Below, in pieces: positions 7,828 through 16,187 of a DNA stretch of 64,000 nucleotides. Below the pieces are notes generated by a model. That model ran no database searches. It saw nothing but the letters and a program-made list of their open reading frames with translations, and had not been told where the DNA came from. A program made the translations under genes and the position numbers. Origin of the DNA: Litchfieldia alkalitelluris (lineage in GTDB: Bacteria; Bacillota; Bacilli; Bacillales; Salisediminibacteriaceae); contig NZ_KZ119600.1 of NCBI RefSeq assembly GCF_002153425.1, positions 2,177,222 through 2,241,221 on the forward strand, given 5' to 3'. How positions within the stretch are numbered: position 1 is the first letter of the stretch; every line of letters starts with the position of its first letter.

Positions 7828-9207
7828 TTAATAAAGTTTTCCTTGCTTATATAAGATAGTTGAGAGCTTCTTTACTGAATGTATATAGCAGTTTTGTCTT
7901 AATGGGAAAGGATCTCCAAAGAACTGTGGTAATATAGTATCCATCGTTTTTTTCATCTTGTCATACAAGGAAGTGAATACTGCTTCTTCACTGTAAAACT
8001 TTGTTTCCCGACCTTGAAGCCATTCGAGGTAAGAGACGATGACACCACCAGCATTAGCAAGAATATCTGGAAATACAATGGCGCCGTTATCAGAGAAAAA
8101 TTGATCTGCATCTGCAGTAATCGGTGCATTTGCCCCTTCTACAATTATGGGGGCTTTTATTTTTTCCATATTATCAACTCTAATTTGATCCTCTAGTGCT
8201 GCAAGCATGAGTACATCTACATCTAAAAAGAGCAGGTGGTCTCTATCTTCAATAGTAGCATTTACACCAATTTCCTTCAGTTGTGCTTGAGAAGTAGGTA
8301 AATCCCCTTGATTGGCAGTTGTGAACTTCATTAATTTCGGAATATCTAGCCCATCTTCATTTACAAGTGCGACATGTTGATCACTTACGCTAATTATTTT
8401 ATTTTCTAAATGGTCGCAAGAGTATGCTTCTAGTGCAGTTATGGATCCAACGTTCCCAAACCCCTGTACAGCAATACGGTATGATTGATTGTGATTATCA
8501 AGTGCTGTTTTAGCAAAAATTGAGTTGCATTCCTTAAGCCATGAAAAATGTGATTTCAAAAAGTCATGGAACATATAGCGAAAAACAAAGTAGACCCCTT
8601 TACCAGTTGCTTCCCTACGACCAAGTGATCCCCCATTATCAACACTTTTCCCTGTAAAACTTCCTAAATAAGCCTCACCAGGTTTAATGCTTTTATATTC
8701 TGCCATCATCCAATCCATTTCTCTTTCACTAGAACCAGCATCAGGTGCAGGAATATCTTTGTTAGGTCCAATGACATCAGCAAAGTATTGAACATATTTA
8801 CGTGATATATGATTCAGTTCCCGAGGAGAGTACTCCCTAGGATTAATAACAATGCCACCTTTTCCTCCACCGAATGGAATATTGTGTAGTGCATTCTTTA
8901 ACGTCATAAGAAAGGCTAAATTAATTACCTCTTCTTCATTTACTGTTTCATGAAAACGAATGCCACCTTTATATGGTCCTAATGCATCGTTATGCTGCAC
9001 ACGTAGGGCAGGGACACGTATTACTTTTCCTTTTTCTAACGGTAGCCTTAAGTAGGATTTATGAACTTTGTTAGGTGTGGAAAGAATTGCGGCTAATGAA
9101 GTGAAAGCCCGCTCTCGCTCTTTTCCTTGTAGATCTGGAAGAAATGAACTTGTTTCTGATAAAGCATCTAGTGACCGTTGTACAATCGTATTTGTTTGAT
9201 GCTCCAA
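7828..9207 (-). CDS. Glutamate dehydrogenase family (Glu/Leu/Phe/Val dehydrogenase)
   Basis: This enzyme interconverts glutamate and 2-oxoglutarate plus ammonia with NAD(P). Substrate-side motifs are GPYKGGIRFH, PFGGGKGGI (catalytic Lys) and KDIPAPDAG. The nucleotide-binding glycines are in VQGFGNVGS. At about 459 aa it is some 35 residues longer than usual, with extra sequence around residues 215-245 (HFSWLKECNSIFAKTALDNH). The TTG at 9207 is preferred because AAAGGAG lies 8 bases upstream; the TTG at 9216 would sit 1 base from it. The gene is monocistronic. Substrate preference among Glu, Leu, Phe and Val is not certain. Confidence 0.85.
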   Translation of the reverse strand: MEHQTNTIVQRSLDALSETSSFLPDLQGKERERAFTSLAAILSTPNKVHKSYLRLPLEKGKVIRVPALRVQHNDALGPYKGGIRFHETVNEEEVINLAFLMTLKNALHNIPFGGGKGGIVINPREYSPRELNHISRKYVQYFADVIGPNKDIPAPDAGSSEREMDWMMAEYKSIKPGEAYLGSFTGKSVDNGGSLGRREATGKGVYFVFRYMFHDFLKSHFSWLKECNSIFAKTALDNHNQSYRIAVQGFGNVGSITALEAYSCDHLENKIISVSDQHVALVNEDGLDIPKLMKFTTANQGDLPTSQAQLKEIGVNATIEDRDHLLFLDVDVLMLAALEDQIRVDNMEKIKAPIIVEGANAPITADADQFFSDNGAIVFPDILANAGGVIVSYLEWLQGRETKFYSEEAVFTSLYDKMKKTMDTILPQFFGDPFPLRQNCYIHSVKKLSTILYKQGKLY

Positions 9208-9471
9208 ATAGATCAACTCCTTTTGGAGATAATTTGTTTACATATAATCAATTGTATGATTAATAGTAGTGGTTAGCACCGATATCATGATAGTTATGTT
9301 GGTTGAGCAAGGGTTGTGGCTATAGAAGCCTATCAAATGAGCCTCATCGTTCGACAAATGTTAAACTCTCTAAAAAAATATTGTTGTTTTAAAGTGTATT
9401 GTGAAGGAAATGAATATGATCCTGTCGAACTAATACTTATGACACATTTTTCTATCAAAGGAGTTGGCTCT

Positions 9472-9858
9472 GTGAATAATCAATTAAAGGTCTTAATTTG
9501 TGATGACTCATTGTTAGTACGTAAAAAGTTACGTGAAGCATTAGAAAAGTGTAAATGTGAAAGTGTACTTGAAGCGGAGAATGGAAATGTAGCAGTAGAA
9601 TTAGTAAAATTAGAAAATCCTGATTTAGTTTTCATGGATATCGTCATGCCAGATAAAGACGGTCTCGAGGCACTCGAAGAAATAAAAAAGATAAACAAAA
9701 ATATAAAGGTCGTCATGGCTTCTTCAGCAGGTACAAATGAGCACTTGAAAAAAGCTCTTAAATTAGGTGCCTACGATTTTATTCAAAAGCCAGTTACCCT
9801 TGATGCAGTTACTAACATCATAGGTAAGTTACTGAAGGAGGGCACTGCAAATGTTTAG
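9472..9858 (+). CDS. Single-domain response regulator, CheY-like
   Basis: The 128-aa protein is a stand-alone receiver domain: acidic pair in LICDDSLLVRKKL, phospho-acceptor Asp in VFMDIVMPDKDG, Thr/Ser switch in VVMASSAG and the conserved Lys in FIQKPV. There is no output domain. GTG 9472 follows AAAGGAG by 8 bases; an in-frame extension to 9316 has no start signal. Its end overlaps the next gene by 8 bp, so the two are translationally coupled. The partner carries a CheX-like phosphatase domain, which suggests a CheY and phosphatase pair. Confidence 0.9.
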   Translation: MNNQLKVLICDDSLLVRKKLREALEKCKCESVLEAENGNVAVELVKLENPDLVFMDIVMPDKDGLEALEEIKKINKNIKVVMASSAGTNEHLKKALKLGAYDFIQKPVTLDAVTNIIGKLLKEGTANV

Positions 9859-10771
9859 TCAATATTTTGGCCATTATTTATTAAATCGTGATTTGATTTC
9901 ACGTGAACAGCTTTCCGATGCACTAGAATATCAGAAGCAAGTTCATGTGAAGTTTGGTGTTCTTGCAGTTGACAAAGATTATATGACAGCAGCACAAGTA
10001 GAGGAAGTACATGAAAGACAAAAACAAGTAGATAAACGATTTGGTGAAATTGCAGTGGAGTTGGACTACTTAACAGGGATTCAGGTGGAGACACTCCTAT
10101 CATCACAAAAACAAAGCTATCTATATTTGGCACAGGCGCTTGTCGATAGAGGATATTTTACGATGGATGAATACAGTAAAACTTTAAATGAATACAAATC
10201 AGAATTTGGTTTGTCAGATGAACAATTTAATGCAATAAAAGGTGATAGTATATCAGCATTAGTAGAAAAAGTACTGAATTCTTCAGAAGCTAATAAAGCA
10301 ACTATAGAATATATTTCACTATTTGTTAAAAATATGGTGCGGTTCATTGATGATCAAATCAGGATTGATGCATCTTTAGTTAGTGCAACTGAACAGTTTC
10401 AATGGTTGGTCATGCAAGAATTGACAGGAGATGCTCCCTATTACACTGCATTAGGAGCAGAATCAGATATGTTTCTAGAAATCGCGTCCGCCTATGCTGA
10501 AGAAAATTTAACTGAAGTTGATGAACTAGCAAAGGCATCCGTTAGTGAATTCTTAAATTTGCATAATGGAATATACAGTGTAAATATGTCAAACGTTGGA
10601 ATTATCTTGAATATGAAACCGCAGGAAGTTTTGGAAGATGCAAATATATCAGGTGAGTTGTTGTGTATAACAGTTACTACTTCCAAAGGAAATTTTAAGC
10701 TATTAATTTCAGAAAGGGTAAATACTATTTCCATCAATTCGAAACTAGAAAAAGGTGCAATTAAATCATAG
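9851..10771 (+). CDS. CheX-like protein with repeated N-terminal helical domain
   Basis: The 306-aa protein has two parts. Residues 1-100 hold repeated segments of the type LISREQLSDALEYQKQ, MTAAQVEEVHERQKQ and LTGIQVETLLSSQKQ, each followed by a FG.(I/L)AV-like turn, resembling the helical repeats found before secretion-type ATPase (MshEN-like) domains. The C-terminal third has the CheC/CheX/FliY active-site pattern, Glu and Asn in SEFLN followed 21 residues later by Pro in NMKP. That family dephosphorylates CheY-P. It overlaps the CheY-like gene at 9472. Dephosphorylation of that regulator is inferred. Confidence 0.75.
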   Translation: MFSQYFGHYLLNRDLISREQLSDALEYQKQVHVKFGVLAVDKDYMTAAQVEEVHERQKQVDKRFGEIAVELDYLTGIQVETLLSSQKQSYLYLAQALVDRGYFTMDEYSKTLNEYKSEFGLSDEQFNAIKGDSISALVEKVLNSSEANKATIEYISLFVKNMVRFIDDQIRIDASLVSATEQFQWLVMQELTGDAPYYTALGAESDMFLEIASAYAEENLTEVDELAKASVSEFLNLHNGIYSVNMSNVGIILNMKPQEVLEDANISGELLCITVTTSKGNFKLLISERVNTISINSKLEKGAIKS

Positions 10772-10812
10772 GGTCAATTCTGTAAATTGAATGATGGAAT
10801 CAAATAAATATT

Positions 10813-10852
10813 AATGAACGGACCAAAATTTGTTTTTGGTCTGTTTTTTTAA
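10813..10852 (+). terminator. Terminator after the CheY/CheX-like pair
   Basis: GGACCAAAA and TTTTTGGTC form a hairpin followed by seven T. Confidence 0.85.
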
Positions 10853-10923
10853 TCTTAAAAGAAGCGGTGAACAGGTAAATGTTTTATACTTGAAGTTGTT
10901 AATACTAATATGGAGGAGGAAAT

Positions 10924-11616
10924 ATGATGATTATAGAAATCTGGAGCGACTATGCTTGACCATTTTGCTATATTGGCAAAAGGCATCTGGAGGATGCCAT
11001 AAACAAAGTAGAAGTTCAAGTAGAGGTAGTTTATCGTTGTTTTGAACTAGACCCTTCAGCCCCACGTGATGTCAGCTATAATATGTATGATAAGTTAGCT
11101 TCTAAATATGGAATGAGCATGTCACAAGCGAAACAAAGTGTTCAGAGAGTCGTGGACATGGGCAAAGAAACTGGGTTGGATTTTAACATGGATAGTCAGA
11201 TTTTAACCAATACTTTTGATGCACATCGATTAACTGTTTTCTCAAAAAAGCATGGTCTCATGCGCCCTATGGCGGAAAGGTTATTCAAAGCTCATTTCAC
11301 TGATGCTTTACATATAGGAGACCATAATACCTTGGTTAATCTTGCTGTCGAGGTAGGAATGGATCGTGAAAAGGTTCGAGAAGTGCTTAAAAGTGATGCT
11401 TTCAATGATGAAGTTCAATCAGACAAGTTAGTGGCATCTGAGTTATGTATACGAAGTGTCCCGTTTTTCCTTATTAATAAAAAGTATACTATAACTGGTG
11501 CACAGCCGTCTGAAGTATTTGTAGATGCTATTAACAATAGTGCAAAAGAAGAAGACATTAATCTTGGAACAATTAAAAAAAGTAAAACAAACTGTAGTCT
11601 AGATGATGGATGCTAA
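10924..11616 (+). CDS. FrnE/DsbA-family oxidoreductase, probable selenoprotein (TGA = Sec12)
   Basis: Reading through one TGA at 10957-10959 gives a 230-aa protein of normal FrnE length. It begins IEIWSDYA-U-PFCYIGKRHLE, where the family has CPFC, and continues in the same frame through FELDPSAPR, VVDMGKETGLDF, NTFDAHRL and a final Cys-containing tail (NCSLDDGC). The TGA is exactly at the first active-site Cys, giving UPFC (residues 12-15). GGAGGAGGA precedes the start ATG at 10924. A perfect 6-bp stem with a 5-base loop lies 28 bases after the TGA. There is no other stop or frameshift. FrnE proteins are cytoplasmic thioredoxin-fold oxidoreductases. Starting at the internal ATG 11083 would remove the catalytic motif. 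Sec insertion is inferred; a nonsense mutation is the alternative. Confidence 0.82.
10957..10998 (+). promoter_or_regulatory. Candidate bacterial SECIS of the frnE-like gene
   Basis: The TGA at 10957-10959 is followed by GGCATC (10982-10987), loop TGGAG and GATGCC (10993-10998). The apical loop starts 28 bases after the TGA and has G at its second position, within the spacing usually described for bacterial SECIS (about 16-37 bases, from memory). A nearer hairpin, TTTTGC (10963-10968) with GCAAAA (10976-10981), could stack below it. Confidence 0.6.
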
Positions 11617-11629
11617 TGAAAAAACTTAT

Positions 11630-11682
11630 TCAAAACTGTTAGAAGGTACCTACGTAAAGCAGCACCTTTTAACAGTTTTTTT
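11630..11682 (+). terminator. Terminator after the frnE-like gene
   Basis: AAACTGTTAGAAGGT pairs with ACCTTTTAACAGTTT (one G-U) and is followed by T residues. Confidence 0.8.
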
Positions 11683-11707
11683 ATGTCTTTAAATACTTAT
11701 ATTTAAC

Positions 11708-11772
11708 ATTCAAACAATCACTTGAATATATATGTGTAAATTGCTACGATATATTCAAAAGAACATTTGAAT
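11708..11772 (+). promoter_or_regulatory. cadCA promoter with two CadC-type operators
   Basis: Two 20-bp sites share the form ATTCAAn-N6-nTTGAAT. ATTCAAACAATCACTTGAAT (11708-11727) overlaps a TTGAAT -35 box (11722-11727), and ATTCAAAAGAACATTTGAAT (11753-11772) lies just after the TACGAT -10 box (11745-11750, 17-bp spacer). This matches the known cad operator type (TCAAAT...ATTTGA). The ArsR/CadC protein encoded at 11785 is the expected repressor, released by Cd, Pb or Zn. Confidence 0.85.
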
Positions 11773-11784
11773 GAGGTGTGTAGA

Positions 11785-12153
11785 GTGTCAAAAAAAGCTA
11801 CATGTGAAGTGTATTGCTACGATCAAGAAAAAGTAGATCGCATTCAAAGCGAACTGGAAATTGAAGAACTATCTCGAGTAGCACAGTTATTCAAGGCATT
11901 ATCTGATGAAAATAGGTATAAAATTACATATTCCTTATGCAGGGAACAGGAATTATGTGTATGTGATATTGCAAATATTATTGGGTCTTCCGTTGCAACG
12001 GCCTCCCATCATCTTAGAACTTTATATAAGAAAGGTATCGTGAAATATCGCAAAGAAGGTAAATTGGCATTTTATTCTCTTGATGATCACCGTATTAAGG
12101 ATCTAATAATGACAGGTCTCGAACAACAGAGAGAAGGTAAGGAAGTTGAGTAA
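11785..12153 (+). CDS. cadC: CadC-type ArsR/SmtB metal-responsive repressor
   Basis: This is a 122-aa repressor, the usual CadC length. It has the CadC N-terminal Cys pair (KATCEVYCYD), the metal-site segment ELCVCD in the recognition region, and the winged-helix core IIGSSVATASHHLRTLYKKG. In the family, N-terminal Cys and the CVC Cys bind Cd(II), Pb(II) or Bi(III) and release DNA. GTG 11785 is chosen, with GAGGTG 6 bases before it; a TTG at 11767 would lie inside the second operator. It overlaps the cadA start by a few bases. Confidence 0.92.
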   Translation: MSKKATCEVYCYDQEKVDRIQSELEIEELSRVAQLFKALSDENRYKITYSLCREQELCVCDIANIIGSSVATASHHLRTLYKKGIVKYRKEGKLAFYSLDDHRIKDLIMTGLEQQREGKEVE

Positions 12154-14302
12154 TAAAAATCAAGAATTTAATGAAATGGCTACTGAAACAAAAACATATC
12201 GTGTAGAAGGCTTCACCTGATTTGACTGTGCCAAAACATTCGAAGCGAATGTAAAACACCTGGATGGTGTTTATGATGCAAAAGTAAATTTCGGTGCTTC
12301 CAAAATAACCGTTAAAGGAAATGTTTCTTTGAAAGCACTGGAAAAGGCAGGAGCTTTTGAAGATCTGAAATTGCGTGACGAGAAGGAACAAGCAATAGTA
12401 AGAATTCCATTTTGGAAGCAAAAAGCTAATATAAAAGTTTATGTTTCTATTACTTTATTAATTGCTAGCCTTGTTTTAGCTGAAGTTATGGAGGCAGAAA
12501 GTGTTCTTCCTACTATAGGAATTTCATTTGCAATCATCATAGGTGGATATTCCTTGTTTATAAAAGGGATTCACAATCTAGTAAGGTTAATATTTGATAT
12601 GCATACTCTAATGACAGTAGCTATCATTGGGGCGTCCATAATTGGTGAGTGGACAGAAGGTGCGATTGTGGTTATCCTTTTTGCTATAAGTGAAGCATTA
12701 GAGAGATATTCCATTGATAAAGCACGTAAATCTATAGAATATTTAATGGAGATTGCTCCTAAAGAGGCATTAATTCGTAGAAACAACAAGGAACAGAAGA
12801 TTCATGTCGATAACATCGAAATTGGTGACATCATGATAGTAAAACCAGGGCAAAAATTAGCGATGGATGGAAAAATAATAAAGGGATTTTCTACAATAAA
12901 TCAAGCAGCTATTACAGGGGAAAGTATACCAGTTACAAAAACAGTAAACGATGAGGTGTTTGCTGGAACGTTTAACGAGGATGGTTTACTAGAAGTCAAA
13001 ATCACAAAACTTGTAGAAGATACAACCATAGCAAAAATTATATATTTAGTAGAAGAGGCCCAGGCTGAAAAGGCACCATCGCAGGCGTTTGTCGATAAGT
13101 TTGCCATGTACTATACACCAGCAATCATCATATTAGCATTCTTAATTATTATAATTCCACCTTTATTTTTCCAAGGAGATTGGAGTTATTGGATCTATTT
13201 AGGGCTTGCAACTCTGGTTGTCGGCTGCCCTTGCGCATTAGTAATCTCTACCCCAATTGCAGTCGTTACTGCTATTGGAAATGCGGCCAGAAATGGTGTT
13301 TTAATCAAAGGGGGAGTACATCTAGAAGAAGCAGGTGCAGTAGAGGCTATTGCTTTTGACAAAACTGGTACTTTAACAAAAGGAATTCCATCTGTGACTA
13401 ATATTATCCCATTTGGGGAAGGGGACACTGATGAATATTTGGCTATCACTTCAGCTATTGAAAGTGGTTCCCAACACCCACTTGCATCTGCCATTATTAA
13501 AATGGCTAATGATAATGAAATTGAGTTCCATCAACTGATTGTTGATGATTTCCAATCAATGAAGAGGGGCATCAAAGCAAAGGTAAAGGATAATGTATAT
13601 TATATTGGGAGTCCATCTCTTTTTAAAGAATTTCACCACTCATTGGAAAAGGAACTAGAAGATAAAATCGATAAGTTTCAGACTGAAGGAAAAACCGTCA
13701 TTATCTTAGGGACAATGAAGGAGATCTTATTAGTAATAGCTATAGCTGATGAGATAAGAGAAACATCTAAGGAAGTCATCAAGGAATTAAATGAATTATC
13801 TATTAGAACTATCATGCTAACTGGTGATAATAAAAGGACAGCAGCAGCGATAGGAAAAAAAGTTGGTGTAGAATTTATAAAAGCTGATTTACTTCCAGAA
13901 GATAAATTAAACGCCATCAGAGAACTCAGGGGACACCGTAAAAGTGTTGCGATGGTTGGAGATGGCGTAAACGACGCTCCTGCTTTGGCTGCATCAAATG
14001 TCGGGGTAGCAATGGGAGGAGCTGGAACAGATACTGCGTTGGAAACTGCAGATATTGCATTAATGTCAGATGATTTAAGTAAGTTGCCATACACGATTAA
14101 CCTCAGTCGTAAAGCATTAAATATCATTAAGCAAAACATTATATTTTCTTTAGTAATTAAAACTATTGCTTTATTATTGATTGTACCTGGATGGTTAACA
14201 CTTTGGATCGCAATATTTGCAGATATGGGAGCAACGTTACTTGTAACGTTTAACAGTTTAAGGTTAATGGGGTTTAGGGAAGGAAAATACAAGCTGAAGT
14301 AA
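12146..14302 (+). CDS. cadA: CadA-type heavy-metal P1B ATPase, probable selenoprotein (TGA = Sec25)
   Basis: With one in-frame TGA (12218-12220) read through, this is a 718-aa Cd/Zn/Pb-exporting ATPase of normal length. The N-terminal HMA domain reads [19 protein letters not shown], where CadA has GFTCxxCA, so the first metal-binding Cys becomes U (residues 25 and 28). The domain continues intact ([22 protein letters not shown]). Downstream are the CPC transport motif ([10 protein letters not shown], residues 361-363), DKTGTLTKG (phosphorylated Asp about 405), a Ser-Gln-His-Pro-Leu SEHPL-type site ([10 protein letters not shown]) and [17 protein letters not shown] 12146 overlaps the cadC stop; ATG 12176 is an alternative. 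A TTG at 12329 with AAAGGA upstream could start a version without the HMA domain. Sec at this site is inferred from position and the hairpin that follows. Confidence 0.85.
12218..12252 (+). promoter_or_regulatory. Candidate bacterial SECIS of cadA
   Basis: After the TGA (12218-12220), ACATTCG (12236-12242) and CGAATGT (12246-12252) form a perfect 7-bp stem with a 3-base loop, or a 6-bp stem with loop GAAGC (G first). The loop begins 21-22 bases after the TGA. GTG (about 12228) and CAC (about 12257) could extend the helix across an internal loop. Stem and loop sizes match the candidate at 10982. Confidence 0.6.
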
Positions 14303-14437
14303 CGCAGTTTCGAGAATGAACTAAAAAGGTAAACTAATAATAACCCCTATATAGAAAAGGGATAAATGTTAAAATATACTTGAATTCACATGAGGCTGGA
14401 ATGATTTGACACTGAATTTGAAAGGAGGGAATTTTTC

Positions 14438-16105
14438 TTGGGTAGAAGAATTAGAAACCTTCAACGTTATCGTGAGATTACTATTGCTTTTTCTAGGAAT
14501 GGTTTTAATTATCTTGTTCGTGACTTAGGTTTATATGAAATTGTATCCATCCCTAAACGTTTGTTTCTAAAGGAACCTAAAACGGAGAAGAAATCAACGG
14601 GCGAGAGATTACGTCACTTCTTAGAGGAGTTAGGACCAACGTTTGTAAAATTGGGTCAACTTGCTAGTACTCGGCCAGACCTATTACCACCAGACATCAT
14701 TAAAGAACTTGAGAAACTACAAGATGGGGTTAAGCCTTTCTCTTATGATGAGGTGAAAGAAATTATTGAGGAAGAACTGGATAAACCTGTTGAGGATGTA
14801 TTTAAGGAATTTCATAAGGAGCCACTAGGATCGGCTTCTATTGGACAAGTACATTATGCCGTTTTAACTACTGGAGAGAAAGTGGCTGTCAAAATTCAAC
14901 GACCTTCTGTTGAAAAGATTATTCAATCGGATTTGGAGATTCTTCATCAGTTGGCTGTTTTAGCAGAAAGTAGGGTAGATTGGGCTGCTAGATATCGTTT
15001 AAAAGATATCGTCAAGGAGTTTTCCAAAGCAATAATAGCTGAATTAGATTATACAGTTGAAGGACGTAATGCTGATAGGATTTCAAAACAATTTCAAGCA
15101 GATCCAACTGTCTATGTTCCCCATGTTTACTGGGAACATTCAACTAAAAAGATATTAACAATGGAATATTTAAAAGGAACTAAACTTAAGGATTATGATA
15201 GCTTTGATTATCTTGATAAAAAAGTATTAGCTGAAAGAATAGCAAATTCTTATTTTCATCAAGTGCTTCTTGAAGGCTTCTTTCATGGTGATCCACACCC
15301 AGGCAACATATCTGTGTTGCCTACCAATGTGATCGGGTTTATGGATTTTGGTATGGTGGGGCGTCTTAGTCCAGAAATGCAGGACCATTTTGCATCATTA
15401 GTTATTGCAGTCATGCGTAAAAATACAGAAGGAGTTATCCGAGCAATTGATCGAATGGGACTTATACCAGATGAAACAGATATGCAGCAACTTCATTTAG
15501 ATGTGGATGAAGTAAGGGAAAAGTATTACGATGTTCCATTAAGTCAAGTCAGTCTTGGCGATGCTATCAATGACCTATTTTCGATTGCTCACAAGCATCA
15601 AATATTAATACCAACGGACTTAACACTATTAGGAAAAACCTTGTTAACGGTGGAAAGTATTGTAGAGAAGTTGGATCCTGAGATGAGTATCATACATATT
15701 GCAGAACCTTATGGGAAACAGCTCTTAATGAATCGTCTTCATCCAAATAACATTGCTTCTAGAATAGCAGGTGAGATTGGTGATTATGGTGAAAGTCTCA
15801 TTACGCTACCGAAGCAACTAAAAGAGATTACAGAAATACTTAAAAAAGGTAAGCTTCCTGTTGAAATATCAGTTCCAAAAGTTGATTTATTTTTAACTAA
15901 GTTGGATCGCATTAGTAACCGCTTGTCTTTCAGTATTGTCTTACTCTCATTTAGTATTATAATGGTGGGCCTCATCATTGGATCTGCTTTAGGTGGACAA
16001 TCAAGTGTACTCTGGAATGTACCCGCTATTGAAATTGGTTTTATTGTAGCGCTACTGATGTTTTTAGGTCTGCTTTATTCAATCTTTAAATCAGGTAGAT
16101 TTTAG
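14438..16105 (+). CDS. UbiB/ABC1 (AarF)-family atypical kinase, membrane-bound
   Basis: The 555-aa protein shows the UbiB signature: the KxGQ motif in VKLGQLASTRPDLLP, Ala-rich loop GSASIGQVH, catalytic-type Lys in VAVKIQRP, and the metal-binding HGDPHPGN. Two C-terminal hydrophobic helices (about 490-512 and 525-548) anchor it in the membrane. Family members are ATPases/kinases that support isoprenoid-lipid or quinone synthesis; the bacterial Gram-positive role is unclear. TTG 14438 follows AAAGGAGGG. It is monocistronic. Confidence 0.9.
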   Translation: MGRRIRNLQRYREITIAFSRNGFNYLVRDLGLYEIVSIPKRLFLKEPKTEKKSTGERLRHFLEELGPTFVKLGQLASTRPDLLPPDIIKELEKLQDGVKPFSYDEVKEIIEEELDKPVEDVFKEFHKEPLGSASIGQVHYAVLTTGEKVAVKIQRPSVEKIIQSDLEILHQLAVLAESRVDWAARYRLKDIVKEFSKAIIAELDYTVEGRNADRISKQFQADPTVYVPHVYWEHSTKKILTMEYLKGTKLKDYDSFDYLDKKVLAERIANSYFHQVLLEGFFHGDPHPGNISVLPTNVIGFMDFGMVGRLSPEMQDHFASLVIAVMRKNTEGVIRAIDRMGLIPDETDMQQLHLDVDEVREKYYDVPLSQVSLGDAINDLFSIAHKHQILIPTDLTLLGKTLLTVESIVEKLDPEMSIIHIAEPYGKQLLMNRLHPNNIASRIAGEIGDYGESLITLPKQLKEITEILKKGKLPVEISVPKVDLFLTKLDRISNRLSFSIVLLSFSIIMVGLIIGSALGGQSSVLWNVPAIEIGFIVALLMFLGLLYSIFKSGRF

Positions 16106-16126
16106 TTAAAAGAATATGAGTAAAAA

Positions 16127-16161
16127 GGGAAGGGAAAGACGACGTTTCGTACACCCCTTCC
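16127..16161. terminator. Hairpin between convergent genes
   Basis: GGGAAGGG (16127-16134) and CCCTTCCC (16154-16161) form a GC-rich stem between the UbiB-type gene and the anti-sigma gene. T runs are weak on both sides. Confidence 0.55.
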
Positions 16162-16187
16162 CAAGCCTTAAATCTCATTTTTAACCA

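Noticed and set aside
10957-10959. TGA as Trp, i.e. a different genetic code
   Set aside because: Neighbouring proteins use TGG for Trp, many genes end in TGA, and both special TGA codons are at Cys positions, not Trp.
10830-11045. A 71-aa frame across the start of the frnE-like gene
   Set aside because: It is another frame of the same DNA, lacks a ribosome site and has no protein-like features.
10924-11616. Simple pseudogene with a nonsense mutation
   Set aside because: There is only one stop, exactly at a catalytic Cys; the same event occurs in cadA; start signals and terminators are intact. It is kept as the alternative to Sec.
12095-12421. Minus-strand frame of 108 aa opposite the cadC-cadA junction
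   Set aside because: It is a shadow of two recognised genes.
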